A stretch of DNA of 64,000 bases from Trichobilharzia regenti. Lineage: Eukaryota > Platyhelminthes > Trematoda > Strigeidida > Schistosomatidae. The DNA lies in the NCBI GenBank assembly GCA_944472135.2, contig OX235262.1:69936887-70000886 (forward strand). The letters run 5' to 3'. Shown here one piece after another: positions 21,241 through 31,930 of this stretch. The translations under genes were made by a program, and so were the position numbers. Position 1 is the first letter of the stretch; every line of letters starts with the position of its first letter. The notes beneath the pieces were generated by a model. The model searched no databases. It was not told the origin of the DNA and saw only the letters and a program-made list of their open reading frames with translations.

Positions 21241-21473
21241 TGTTTTTTTTCCTTCACGTTCCCAGTGGAACATAGGGCTCCAAGCTAGTGGCTTGAAGTT
21301 TCTGTAGCAGTGTTTAACTTTTACAGGATTGGGTTGCTAGCCTCATGCCCAACCTTTCCTCTTTACCAGCATTATTTCTGGCTCAGTGAGGTAAAGGAGT
21401 GCGCCGGCCGGGGATCTAACCCCGGACCATATGCATGGTCGGCGAGCGTCCTAACCGCTATACCACCGACGCA
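21241..21473 (-). mobile_element. SINE family D1, nearly complete
   Basis: Minus strand: tRNA-like head with A box GGTATAGCGGTTAGG and B box GGGGTTAGATCCCCGG, then CACTCCTTTACCTCACTGAG, the TAAAGAGGAAAGGTTGGGCA block and the 3' end CTATGTTCCACTGGGAACG with A-rich tail. The B-box C is mutated. It faces the next D1 copy head to head. Confidence 0.85.
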
Positions 21474-21659
21474 CCATAGCTCTGTTAGTGGGTAGCAAAT
21501 TCTATCTGTTAGCAGTTCTCAATTTACTGTATCTTCAACTGTCAGAGCTGATTTAATGAAATCGTTCATATAATAAAAATGTTGTAATTTTAAACCCCTA
21601 CACAACTCAACAACAATGATTGTGACCAATGAATATGTATTGTGCATATATAGGAAATT

Positions 21660-21885
21660 GTGCGTCGCTGGCACAGCGGTTAGGACGCTCGCTGACCATG
21701 CACATAGTCCGGGGTTCCCCGACCGACGCACTCCTTTACCTCGCTAAACCAGAATAATAATGCTGGTAAAGAGGAAAGGTTGGGCATAAGGCTGGCAACC
21801 CCATCCATAAAAAGTAAACACTACTGCTACAGAAACTTCAAGACACTAGCTTGAAGCCCTATGTTCCACTGGGAACGTGAAGGAA
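21660..21885 (+). mobile_element. SINE family D1, nearly complete
   Basis: Head CGCTGGCACAGCGGTTAGGA, then GTCCGGGGTTCCCCGACC (B box damaged), body and CTATGTTCCACTGGGAACGT end. Confidence 0.85.
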
Positions 21886-23007
21886 ATATATATATAAGAA
21901 TAGAATCGGGGCACTGTGGTAATTCCATCACGAATGTATGATGCTACATACTGATGATCAATTCATGTGAGTAGTTGAATACCATTCATAACAACCAGTA
22001 GCACTTTCTAGCCAGATAGAAGTGATCTAAACACCGGAAAGCTGCTTCGTTCATTTAGAGACGAGCTAATCGTCAGTGTATCTATTTCAACTCGGAACAA
22101 AGGAACGAATCAGTTCAAAGCACCTGAATTCTAGCTAGATATTTGCTTGAACTGATAATACATTAAGACAGATTCTCAATTTGCAATCTGTGGTCTGTTT
22201 AATTTTGGTTTACAAAGGGGACTGTGATCAAGTTTCACCTCGAAGTGAATATATTGCAAGTTTGATTTACGGATGAGAAATAGTGAGCCGACGGATATTG
22301 TCGAACGATAAAGTGCTCTTTGTCATCAAAATTAAACAACAAATATTGTATTAATATGGACAGTGTAAGAAAATCCTAATAATTTGTTATCATCGCTCAA
22401 ATAGATAGGTTTTATGGATTCATTTCAATGAAGAAAGTATTATACACGAAGCATTATTATTGGAATATACCACTGATTGACCAGTACGAGTAGTGGTAAA
22501 CTACTCACAGCATTTTGTAATGCTTATTTAACCAGATCGTGGTGATCAAGCAGACGACATATTACGTTTTGAATTATTATTGATTTATAACCGAAACCAT
22601 GATGAATTTTCACCTCAAATTTTGTAATTCATAAGAAAATTCTGTTCATGAACAGTATAAGTTTTTTTCTCAGTCTGTATAACTACCTACTATAAGTAGG
22701 CGAAAACATAAATGAATAAAAACAATAAAGATTGTTTGATGTTTTCCTGGGTTTTGCCATTTAACCGTGGAGACCATTTATCAGGCTTGGTGACATTTCA
22801 ACACTAACCTTTATTAGGCAGTGAAACGTATTCAGCAACACGTCAACGTCAAAACATTAAAACTCGAAGAGTAGTTCTCATCCTCAGCTATCAATTTTCT
22901 CTATTGTATTTCGAATCCCCCGTTCACACCCAAATGTCCCCTTCACTTAAGGCTGGATGCTCGAGAGGTTTAAGAATCCAGACTGAATAACATTTATTCA
23001 ATGCATT
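21886..23007. other. No recognisable gene
   Basis: Over 1 kb of AT-rich sequence with no repeat or coding signature I recognise. Confidence 0.35.
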
Positions 23008-23180
23008 GGTGGTTCAATGGTGCAATTCGCGATGACCACTCACCTGGTCCTGAGGTAGATTCCCTGCCGGCGCACTCCCAAACCTCGGTCTGTCAGTAGT
23101 AAATCCGATAAAGAGGGGAGGTTGGGCGTAAGGCTAACACCAATATTGCTAAAACCTCAGTAGTGAAGCTGAACAAGTTA
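23008..23180 (+). mobile_element. Diverged SINE family D1 copy
   Basis: Head GGTGGTTCAATGGTGCAATT, B-box relic GTAGATTCCCTGCC, body AAAGAGGGGAGGTTGGGCGT. The 3' end is lost. Confidence 0.6.
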
Positions 23181-23424
23181 AACCAACACAACCAATCATA
23201 AATCGGATGCAAGAAAAGTTTCAAAATCGTTAAATAACGTACTAATAAACATTGTAAGGATGATTGTACACTGTATAATTGTCACCTTTGTGTTGCAAAA
23301 ATGTCACCCACTTACTCCGAGGATTATTCATTGTGAAATCATACTATGCGTGATAGATTTATTAATCCAAGTGACTGTAGATCATAGTGCTTTGGGATCC
23401 ATTGATATTTCTGACAATATTCTT

Positions 23425-23515
23425 TGACCTAACCGTAATCCTAAACCCTAGTCATAACCGTAATTCTAAACAATAACCTTAGTCTTAACCCTAAAAATCC
23501 TAACCCCACCTAAAA
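23425..23515 (+). repeat. Degenerate telomere-like CCCTAA array
   Basis: About a dozen imperfect units spaced by 5-8 bases (CCTAA, CCCTAG, TAACCG, TTAACCCTAA, CCTAACCCC) in ~90 bp. The family's telomere repeat is TTAGGG, so this reads as a mutated interstitial patch. Confidence 0.55.
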
Positions 23516-24129
23516 GTATAGATCGACAGAAAAAAAGGTACTTATGAAATAAGTAGAATACTGTACCTACCCTCAACAAAAACACTGGCAATAAAATTTC
23601 GTGGTGTCCCTTAAATCTGATCAGTTCCTGAAGGGCAATGTTTAGCAGACCTTTACTTTGGCTACGATAATTTGACTTCTCCGTGAAGTTCTGTGTTCCA
23701 CACGGAATGCGAAGAAATGACCAAAAGAAAAAAAATTGAAAACTAGATCTCGAATTCTTTTTTTATGTAAATCAATGAAACAGTTGTATTTATGCACTTA
23801 CATTTGCACGCCGTTTCATTCCGGACCTTTTCATTACCCCCTACTACTTACATCGACGAGAATAATTCACAAGAAAATATGGATTTCTTTCAACACTTTC
23901 AGTTTTGGAATGTTATAATATGCAAAGTAATCGGTTGAATAGTGATAATAATTATAAAGTCTCAGTGATTTAACATTTCTAGTTCATTGATTATGCAGGA
24001 TCAAAATGCTCAGTCGCTGTTGACGTGTTGGCTATTAGTACGGACGCTCCAACCATGTCTGAAGATTAATATGACAATATATATGACATGAGAATTAACT
24101 GGAACAGTAATAACTAATATCCTTTGAAC
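23516..24129. other. No recognisable gene
   Basis: Unassigned; a 60-codon frame at 23736 has no recognisable features. Confidence 0.35.
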
Positions 24130-24300
24130 AAGATGTGGCCTAGTGGATAACACCTTGGCATTTGAAATGATAAGCATTGGGTTCGAGTCTTAGTGGGAAC
24201 ATCATCAATCAATAGAGGTGCGAACATATACTGATGATGAGTCCAAAGTAGGATGAAATGTGCTTCGTGGATTCGCCAACTAGTCTTCTTCAACCTAAAA
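24130..24300 (+). mobile_element. Family A (Sm-alpha-like) SINE with hammerhead relic
   Basis: Head GTGGCCTAGTGGATAACACC, B box GGGTTCGAGTC, then ACTGATGATGAGTCCAAAG, GATGAAATGTGC and CGTGGATTCG. A three-base insertion in the core and a broken stem I make it inactive. Confidence 0.65.
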
Positions 24301-24939
24301 TAACGTTATAATATTACTGTTTAGATAATAAATTAAACAGCGATTAGTTAATAGCATCTATTTCGAAAGAGAAGTCAGTTAGTCAGTGGTGAATTAATAT
24401 GGTCCATTGAAAAGATTTGATATCTGAATGAACATTAAACTTTGATTATTCATTGTTATTTTTTCTCGAGTTTAAGTAATTAAATGAACAGTTATTCAAG
24501 AAAAGTCACGTTTTATTGAACTTAATTTTCCCTTATTGTGAACTGTAGACAGGCTTTTCACCTTCATTTATTCATTTGCAGTAATGTTCATTAAAATCAA
24601 CATTGGAAATATTTATCATAGTGATAGGTGTTGTAAGGTTTGTTCTACAGTTTATAAAAAGACAGTTAAAACTATAAAGTAAAATCAAATAGTGGGCCAT
24701 AATTGTGGTATACTGAATGTATGATAATCTATTACCTTCCCTTGTCCCCATGTGAATGAGCTGGTAATAAACGGCACTGGAGATAGTTGTGTTATTATTA
24801 TTATTATTATAATTGCCTTTTGTCTACATTCTCTGTTTTGTATGTAATTTCACAATTATCTTCATTTATTTTCTTTAGGGCTTAATCCGTAGCTCCACTA
24901 CTTCAAACTCATCAATTGAGAAAAGACCTTCGACAGAAC

Positions 24940-25562
24940 AGCGTTGAACGTGAAGTAATTTGGAAACTACTTTAACACTACGGCGTGCAGTCCCCAAATC
25001 TTTATTAGCCTTATTCAAAAGTTGGCTATGTGACAACGGCACGTGTCAGGTTGAACTACAACATAAGACTTATCGAAACCTTTTTTAGTGAATTGAAGAC
25101 GGTAGTAAGATAAGGATGCCTATTATCACCAGTGATGTTCCTGATTGTAGAGGACTGGATTATGAGGGACACTGTGGGGGGAGAGAACACAGGAATACGT
25201 TAGACCGACAAGAAAACTCTAGAAAATGTGGACTTCTCTGGCGAGTTATATTTAATGTCACATAAATCCGAAGACTTACAGGTGAAAACAAACCAGTCGT
25301 CAGAAGAAGCAGGTAACGAAAACAGGACTTCAAGTGAATATATAGAGGATGGAAGTGATGAAGTTAGGCAGCCAACCAATTTCATCAAGCACCAATCACT
25401 GTCAACGGGATGAATTTGATAGAGATCACTTCCTTCACTTATCTAAGAAGCTTCGTTTCAACTACAAACGACAACACACATGAGGATGTCGAAACCAGAA
25501 TCTGAAAGGCAAGGCAAACTTTCGTCATTCTGAAATCAGTGTGGAAATCTCCTACTACCAAT
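24940..25562 (+). mobile_element. RTE LINE, 5' piece (split by SINE B palindrome)
   Basis: RT relics in order: a KTVVR(stop)GCLLSPVMFLIVEDW string (25095-25160), then LENVDFSGELYLMSHKSEDL (25213-25270; the DD of YADD is replaced), thumb region to 25562. It continues at 26001 after the inserted SINE. Multiple frameshifts. Confidence 0.8.
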
Positions 25563-25574
25563 ATAAACAATGAG
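25563..25574. repeat. Left 12-bp target duplication of palindromic SINE B
   Basis: ATAAACAATGAG, repeated at 25989-26000. Fixes the borders of the inserted unit. Confidence 0.85.
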
Positions 25575-25662
25575 TTTTCAAGTGTTGGTTTGTAGGGATT
25601 TGATTGGTTTCAGGATTTCATCATGACTGACATTTGTTAGAGAACCATTGGAAAACCTGGGA

Positions 25663-25708
25663 GTACTGGACAACTGTTTCGTCCTAGTTTGGGACTCTTC
25701 AGCAGTAC
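25663..25708 (-). ncRNA. Hammerhead ribozyme, complete core
   Basis: Minus strand: stem I GTACTG (25708-25703) with CAGTAC (25668-25663), 6 bp; core CTGAAGA (25702-25696) fits CUGANGA; stem II GTCC/GGAC with loop CAAACTA; GAAA at 25680-25677; two-pair stem III (A-U, C-G) closed by AGTT; cleavage triplet GTC, cut expected after 25669. All conserved core bases are present. The architecture (long stem I, minimal stem III) is that of schistosome hammerheads. Confidence 0.88.
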
Positions 25709-25718
25709 GCACCAACCG

Positions 25719-25773
25719 GGATTCGAACCCAGGACCCTCCGGTTACAAGGCGAGCTCGTATACCATTAAGCCA
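25719..25773 (-). promoter_or_regulatory. Internal RNA polymerase III promoter (A and B boxes)
   Basis: A box TGGCTTAATGG at 25773-25763 and B box GGTTCGAATCC at 25729-25719 match the tRNA consensus. The intervening sequence folds as a tRNA-like anticodon arm with loop TTGTAAC (anticodon position TGT). Confidence 0.75.
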
Positions 25774-25889
25774 CCGGGACCCGATCCAATGGTCCTTGAA
25801 TTCTAACTTCTGCCAATTCACGACATAGCGCGACCGCTAGCCAATATCCTCGGGTTCGAATGTCTTTGGGTTCGAATCCCGGTGGGTGC

Positions 25890-25935
25890 GTACTGATGAA
25901 GAGTCCCAAACTAGGACGAAACAGCTGTCCAGTAC
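25890..25935 (+). ncRNA. Hammerhead ribozyme relic, C3 lost
   Basis: Stem I GTACTG/CAGTAC, stem II GTCC/GGAC, GAAAC, AGCT loop and GTC are intact, but the core reads ATGAAGA: C3 is replaced by A, which breaks the C3-G8 contact. It is a mirror partner of the intact ribozyme at 25663-25708. Confidence 0.8.
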
Positions 25936-25988
25936 TCCCAGGTTTTCCAATGGTTCTCTGACAAATGTCAGCTCATGATGAAATCCTG

Positions 25989-26000
25989 ATAAACAATGAG
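25989..26000. repeat. Right 12-bp target duplication of palindromic SINE B
   Basis: Exact copy of 25563-25574. Confidence 0.85.
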
Positions 26001-26462
26001 ATTTGGGTTTTTAACAGCAATGTTAAATCAGTCAATTAATGCTTCTATATGGCGTAGGAACCTGGCATGGGCTTCTTGAAAGCATTTTTAACGGGCAGTT
26101 GTAGACTTCTGTCAACAGCTGCCTTCTCTGACTCCATAGTGAAGATCAGATAACCAGTTGGAAAGAATTAACAACGAGAAACAATAAGAACAAACTAACC
26201 AAGAACCTATTTCTTAGCAAATAAGCTGAAGAAAGTGGAGATGGATTGGACGCATGTTGAGGATACTACTGAGTGACAACGAGTCCGAGTGGGAAATGAC
26301 AAGTTGGGCAAGTGTCCAAGGGTGACATAGTGGAGGGGAGGGAGTCAGGGACTATGGGGAGTTGTGAGGCCGACTGAGGAAGGCTTCATAGAACATGGCG
26401 AAATACGGATGTGCTGTTGAAGCCATATATTCCATCAGGAACCCAGGGGAATAACAGTAATG
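26001..26462 (+). mobile_element. RTE LINE, 3' piece
   Basis: Resumes the LINE at the thumb and C-terminus (TTCTATATGGCGTAGGAACC; AGAAAGTGGAGATGGATTGG; ...AGCCATATATTCCATCAGG) and ends with AATAACAGTAAT. Several frames; dead. Confidence 0.78.
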
Positions 26463-26574
26463 ATCACTATAAAATACTACTGAAGATTATTATGGTAGGT
26501 GACACTAATATATGACTTACAACTTCTTATCAGTAACACACGCAACAATACTGTGACTCACCATTATGATGACT

Positions 26575-26720
26575 TTTTCTTGTTCACTGGTAACATATTC
26601 GACTATTACACGGTTTGATGTGGGTTCGAGTCCCCTGAAGCGTAGCTATTTTCAATGAGGTTAGAGATATACTTTACTGATGTCTGCCAGGGAACATGAA
26701 ACCTGGGTCAAGTGTCTCAT
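26575..26720 (+). mobile_element. Family C SINE with degenerate hammerhead
   Basis: tRNA-like part (TGGGTTCGAGTCCCCTG) followed by TTTACTGATGTCTGCCAGGG, ACATGAAACCTGG and GTCAAGTG. GAAA, the 4-base stem III loop and GTC are kept; core A9 and stem I are lost. Confidence 0.6.
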
Positions 26721-28052
26721 GTTGATTACTTCCCATCCATGGGTTATCAGATACATTATTTTAAGGTCTTCTTTTTTGTAATCCAGTTACTCTTACTTCG
26801 GTTATAATGTTTTGATATTCAGATATTCAGTGAAATGTTTACCTGAAAAATCGCCTTACTACAGTTATCCGTAGTTTGTAACCAATAGTTATTTGTTAAA
26901 ACGGCGTACAGTTATTGCAACATACATTGCAATATCTATTATCACATGTTTTTGTATGGCGCTTCTTTTGTTATCCTTTCATGTTTTCCATGTTGTTCCA
27001 CAATGAATTGAATGAAGCAACAAACAATCAATGAAACTTATCGTGTGCTATTACACGTGTTGTTATTTCCTTCTTTCTTCCTTTCCCGATGATAGTTAAC
27101 GAATACTGTTTGAACTTGTTAAGCATGACTGTTTTCCTTCCAGATGAAGTTCTTTATCCGTTCTCTACTTATATATTTTTCTCTCTCTTCTTTCTTCTTT
27201 TTTTCTTTTGATCTATGTTGTTTTATTATTATTGTGTGGTGCCATATTGTACCAAGTTTTTATGCTTTTAAATAAAATAATAAAATAAAATATGTTCCAT
27301 CAGGATCTCTTATTTCTTCTCTTCACTATTTATTCCGTAGCTTCTTTATTCAATATTTTTACATCACAGTAATTAGCAAATCTAACTTAGTCATTCTAAC
27401 CGACAATTCATTGCGTCAAATTGTGATATACAACAATAACTGTATACCTGGAAAGAGTGTGAAGTTAATTCTTTCTGTTTTTGATATTTGATTTCATGGT
27501 GAAACATCGTCTAATCGCCACTGATCTCACCACACATGAATTTAAAAACTATGCGGTACGTACTAGTGGTTATCAGAAGTAGTTGGAAACCTTTCACACC
27601 AAAGAGTAGTCGGTTGAAAGTAGTCTAAACAGCAAATCAAAGTCGGGCCAATTAGCGGTGTACTCGGATTGGTTACACTGAGACGATTGATATGTGGTGG
27701 TGTGATGCAGACAATGTGTTTCAACAGAATATTATTCTCACACATTTCCATGGTTCAATACTGCGTTAGTAACAGAATGCGATATATCACTTTGATGATT
27801 CTGCTTGCTGCTAGAGTCAAAATAATATTCCCACAGTTCATTACTGCGTTAGCAATGGAGTACTATGTATATTTCAACATTCTATTTCGTGTCGTTTAAT
27901 GTAAGTCAAAATCACACGCTCAATGATTGGTTAGAGAATATAAAACTGTATCCATATAAATAGCGGTGTGATCGCTTGAGAAGATACCTTGACTTTTGTT
28001 GATACAGATAGAGTATAAGTCTTCTCATTTCTTCCCAGGTTCCTGGAGTGGA
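26721..28052. other. No recognisable gene; pyrimidine-rich tract
   Basis: Contains a long C/T tract near 27165-27215 and AATAAAATAA-rich sequence at 27270-27290. No coding or repeat call. Confidence 0.4.
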
Positions 28053-28313
28053 CTAGTATTCATAAAATTGAATTATTTGTTTGGTGAATGTGACTTCTAG
28101 GTTTATTTCTGAATCATTCGTATGAATCACGTGGCTTTTAATGCTTATAGTTTTGACATGGTTTGTGATGTCGAGATAATCACACGCTTTTAATTTCTTG
28201 AGTGAAATTTCACAACAATTTTTATAGTTTACTATCCTCTTACAGACATACATGCAAACATATTGAAAAATTGTAAAGTTTAATTTCAAAACGAATTGAA
28301 ATCTAGTACACAT
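28053..28313 (-). pseudogene. Possible GIY-YIG-like fragment
   Basis: An 86-codon frame with LKKLKACDYLDITNH followed by SHVIHTNDSEINLE vaguely recalls the region after the catalytic Arg/EH of PLE-type GIY-YIG nucleases (a basic helix, then a His-x-x-x-Thr stretch). The GIY strand itself is not visible. Could equally be chance. Confidence 0.3.
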
Positions 28314-28615
28314 GATGTATGATAAGCTAAGCCAAATTTATTTTTCCATCTAAATTATGAAATTGCATGATATTGAGATAGCATATATGTTATATTTTAA
28401 GAATTGTGGTTTTGGAGGCTTATTAGTTATATTTGATGAAGGACTCTGAACTTGCCGACCACTGTTATCTAATCGCTTATTTTTGTTTGGACTGACAGAC
28501 TGTTCACAAGGACAGACTGACTCCTTAGACTGATCCACTGTACTTTACTGGCTAGGTTACCTCTAACACTACCTATCTAACTAATTTTCTCCATTCCGCT
28601 GCGCAAACTTCCTTC
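28314..28615. other. No recognisable gene
   Basis: Unassigned. Confidence 0.35.
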
Positions 28616-28737
28616 TGTCTCTGGTTTACCGCGAGCTAGGAACAGTTTAGAATTGTGTCGGTCGGGAATCGAACCTGGACCACATACCTGACTGATGGAT
28701 ATTCTGTCCTTGAACCTCTGACACCAACCAACTAATA
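28616..28737 (-). mobile_element. Diverged tRNA-headed SINE (D-like)
   Basis: Minus-strand B box AGGTTCGATTCCCGACCG and A-box relic TGGTGTCAGAGGTTCAAGG; body too decayed to assign to D1 or D2. Confidence 0.5.
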
Positions 28738-29355
28738 GAAGAAACAAAAAATCAAACTTATACCCACTTTAAGATGTTGTACAGATAAGTGGCTAATGCA
28801 AAATAGCACAATATTATCACGACATTGCTGTTCTTTCAAACACCAGTAGTCTTCAATACTTTTTTTATTAAACTCCAACATCAGCGATAAACACTGAACA
28901 GAAAGAATGAGTTTTGACAGGCTTCACCATGTTATATGAATTCTTATATTCCCCTCTTAATTGGCTATAAATAATTATCGTTGAAAATAAAGAACCAAAA
29001 ATTATAGTGTCAGTAATAATACAACTTGATTCTCTACTTTTTCATAAAATATTTTAATGGAAATCAAAAGCCTAATAATAACAGATTTCTTTAGATTAAA
29101 GTTATCTTGTGAAATAAAAAGGTTATACCTATCATAACTTTATATTGAATACTAACATGCTAACATAGGTTGGTAGTTGATTGTATTCATCGTAATCATT
29201 CTTACTATTTGGACTATACATAGAAATTGACAGTCAATATCATCGCCCAGTATTTGTCCCCACCCCCAATTTGGTGAACCCTCCTGGGGATGAATACTCA
29301 CTATTACTTAGGGGAGCTTCATCCTACAGTCAGTGGTTAGTGAACTTTAGATCCA
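28738..29355. other. No recognisable gene
   Basis: Unassigned AT-rich DNA. Confidence 0.35.
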
Positions 29356-29490
29356 TTTTCAAGTGTTAATTTACGGGATTTGATTGATTTCAAGTTTGAA
29401 AATTAATCTAATGACTTACTACAGGATGCAGTTGCCTGAAGTCTCAGTGGGAAGTTGTGACTAGTAGGGTCCGAAAAAGTGGTTATGAGG
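29356..29490. mobile_element. SINE family B fragments
   Basis: A left end (TTTTCAAGTGTTAATTTACG) and a piece of the GACTAGTAGGGTCCGAAAAA block remain; tRNA and ribozyme are missing. Confidence 0.5.
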
Positions 29491-29509
29491 GCAAATACTC
29501 ATATAGACA

Positions 29510-29810
29510 TTAGAAAGAAGAGAACATGAAGTTCAGGAAAGATGATGATCTTTTCGACGATTTAATTTTCAAAAGCTGTACAATAGCATTTAAATACATA
29601 ATTTTACACAAATACAATTCTTGTTTGATTCCACATAATTACGATGGTGAATAAAAGCTGATAATTATTTTCAACTAGATATTGTTTACGAGAACCTTAG
29701 AAACAAAAATTACACAGGATTAGAACGGATAACAAGTGTGTAGAAATGAGCGTGGAATCAAAATTGAAATAATAATTTTAACTTGAGATGGGAGTTAGGA
29801 GGTGCGAATA
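29510..29810 (-). repeat. Inverted terminal repeat of PLE (5' arm)
   Basis: About 300 bp that is the reverse complement of 30475-30777 with few differences. Inverted 5' pLTR pieces are a known PLE insertion feature. Confidence 0.85.
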
Positions 29811-29876
29811 TAGATGCAGCAACACTAAGATATATGTGCAACATCATATATACATACAGGTACAGCAACACTAAAA

Positions 29877-30230
29877 ATGACATTCTCTGGCCGTCCAATA
29901 CTTCGAAACAACACAAAGGACAAACTCTCGCATATGACCAATTCAATGTGCATAGGTCGTTTTATGCGCGTCCTTTCAAAACGTGTTAGAGAACATTACC
30001 CAGAGTGGCTGAAAAGAGGAGGCACCGGTTCAATCAGAAGTGCCATTATTGAACATCTGATCAATACCTCCTACAACATCTCAATTGGTTCTTTGAAAGT
30101 AATTTACAAAGTCAACAGAAACCTACCAAAAGCAGTATGCTTCTGATTTCTCTGTACTACAGAAGCCCTTGCAATATGCATGGAGAAGTCAGAGCTGTGT
30201 GTTCAAAAGAAATTAGTTCAACCTCTACAA
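29877..30230 (+). pseudogene. PLE GIY-YIG nuclease C-terminal fragment
   Basis: Open piece 29877-30146 contains VLSKRVREHYPEWLKRGGTG (the catalytic R and EH region) and IIEHLINTSYNISI, then TGA at 30144-30146 and further coding-like sequence (TEALAICMEKSELCVQKKLV). It is the protein part of a short PLE copy bounded by inverted repeats. Dead: most of the RT is absent. Confidence 0.78.
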
Positions 30231-30474
30231 CTAGCATAGACCTAGTTCGGTGTGTTCCCTTAGCTTCCGTTTTTTTCTTTTTTCGTTCGCTGTGTGTGTG
30301 TGTGATTCTTACTCCCTCTGTCTTCATTCGATTCACCCCATTTTTTTCAGTTATAAAAACAGTTATTTGTTTCCATGCTTTTCCTGTTCACATTTATGAT
30401 ACGTTCAAAATAACTATTTTACAATTATATTTTAATCCTGTGCAATTTTTGTGTTTCTGAGGCTCTTGTAATAT

Positions 30475-30777
30475 GTATTCACACCTCCTAACTTCCGTTT
30501 CAAGTTAAAATTATTATTTCAATTTTGATTCCACGCTCATTCCTACACACTTGTTATCCGTTCTAATCCTGTGTAATGTTTGTTTCTAAGGTTCTCGTAA
30601 ACAATATCTAGTTGAAAATATTTATCAGCTTTTATTCGCCATCGTAATTATGTGGAATCAAACAAGAATGGTATTTGTGTAAAATTATGTATTTAAATGC
30701 TATTGTACAGCTTTTGAAAATGAAATCGGCGAAAAGATCACCATCTTTCCTGAACTTCATGTTCTCTTCTTTCTAAG
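30475..30777 (+). repeat. Terminal repeat of PLE (3' arm)
   Basis: Direct-sense pLTR after the coding remnant, inverse partner of 29510-29810. Confidence 0.85.
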
Positions 30778-30859
30778 GACAAATACTCACCTGGCAGTTG
30801 CGAAATATATCACAAACTAGCAATAGTCAGTGTTCATAAGGCATTAGACTCCGTTTCAA

Positions 30860-31070
30860 CAGTTGAATGATCAACGGGGATGTCTCGTTATCTGAATGTC
30901 CAGATTTCTATCCACAATGAGGTCATGGGTTCGTACTCCTGAAGAGTTTTGGGCCGGGGCGAAACAAATGGCCAGCTTTTGCTGATTTTCAGTGGTTCTC
31001 TAACTGATGTCAGTCCGTTATCAAACTTGAAATCAATCAAATCTTTGTAGATCTGCTCTTGGAAATTTAT
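30860..31070 (+). mobile_element. SINE family B right half with hammerhead relic
   Basis: GTCATGGGTTCGTACTCC, core CTGAAGA intact, stem II reduced to G-U pairs (GTTTT...GGGGC), GAAAC intact, but cleavage triplet is GGC instead of GTC. Tail GTGGTTCTCTAACTGATGTC. Inactive. Confidence 0.65.
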
Positions 31071-31495
31071 TAATACTGTTGAAGAGGAGATCCACTTACT
31101 GTTATCTAATTGATTTCTACTCCTTAGGATAAAATTATTCTTACAGCCATTAGACTAAATTAGTTTGAAGAAAATAAAAACGAATAAAATCATTTTTGAA
31201 CAAAGCAAGAACTACAGTTTTAGCAGAATAAAATGGTACCATCTTTTATTTCGTTGCCTTCTCGTCAGCTGCTTACATGGCAAAGATATTATTAAATATA
31301 TCTACAACAACACTTTTAACATACTTGCACAGAGTTCAGTTTAAACAAAAATCAATCGATCAATATATGCATACACTAAAAATATATACATATATAAATA
31401 TGCAATATTAACCACTATTCCGAACAATAATAATCAAACACAATGGAAACTTTTAGCATTTCACATTCGGAGGAAAGAGAGGTGAAATTATCCAG
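31071..31495. other. No recognisable gene; probable PLE 3' region
   Basis: AT-rich; by position it would be the 3' terminal region of the minus-strand PLE that follows. Confidence 0.4.
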
Positions 31496-31930
31496 TTACC
31501 AGGGCAAAGAAAGGCTGATAACCGCTTCTTTCTGAACGCATAAATCAGGTTTCAGGCGCTTGATGGAAATGGCTTCAGCAAACTTAAGGAGAATTGAGCT
31601 ATTTTGCTTATTGATAATTTTGAACGACTTTTCGACGTCCACCTCATGACCCGTGTCGAGAAGATGCCTGGTGATGGCACTGTTTAAAGCATTTGTTCCC
31701 TTTAGATGTAAGCTTTTTGGTACATGTTCAGAAAATCGTAGATATGCCCTTCTTTCTGTCCTTCCAGTGTAACTGCTCCCGCAGATACATGTAAATTTGT
31801 ATACACAGTTGGAGGTAACATGAGAAGGATATCTATCGATTTTTGATTGCACCAAAGAGCAAGTTGTTCGATAGACGGGAACGAGCTGGAATTATTCAAA
31901 ATGGTCTCCTTAAGTTTCTAAAAGTTTAGA
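31496..31930 (-). pseudogene. PLE GIY-YIG nuclease, third subfamily
   Basis: Frame 31855-31496 (119 codons) holds a full GIY-YIG core: NCVYKFTCICGSSYTGRTER (GIY strand with CxC, then the YTGRTERR strand with the catalytic Arg), RFSEHVP, then HLLDTGHEVD and the C-terminus LKPDLCVQKEAVISLSLPW. Upstream, NNSSSFPSIEQLALWC lies in another frame (31899-31702), so a frameshift separates linker and nuclease. Unlike the 13 kb and 30 kb copies it has no TGA before the last ~25 residues. Confidence 0.82.

Larger units (their letters stand above)
25575..25988 (-). mobile_element. Palindromic SINE family B, 414-bp insertion unit with two outward hammerheads
   Basis: Bracketed by a perfect 12-bp target duplication inside an RTE LINE. 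Read on the minus strand it starts CAGGATTTCATCATGAGCTG, contains an inverted ribozyme arm, then a complete tRNA-like head (A box at 25773-25763, TGGCTTAATGG; B box at 25729-25719, GGTTCGAATCC), then a sense hammerhead (25708-25663), then a tail ending AACACTTGAAAA. The outer ~100 bp on each side are mirror images. The A box is ~215 bases inside the unit, so a transcript started by the internal pol III promoter could not by itself cover the inserted segment. Known background: schistosome Sm-alpha repeats have a tRNA-like promoter and a hammerhead. Inference: the inverted dimer is itself mobile. Confidence 0.88.
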
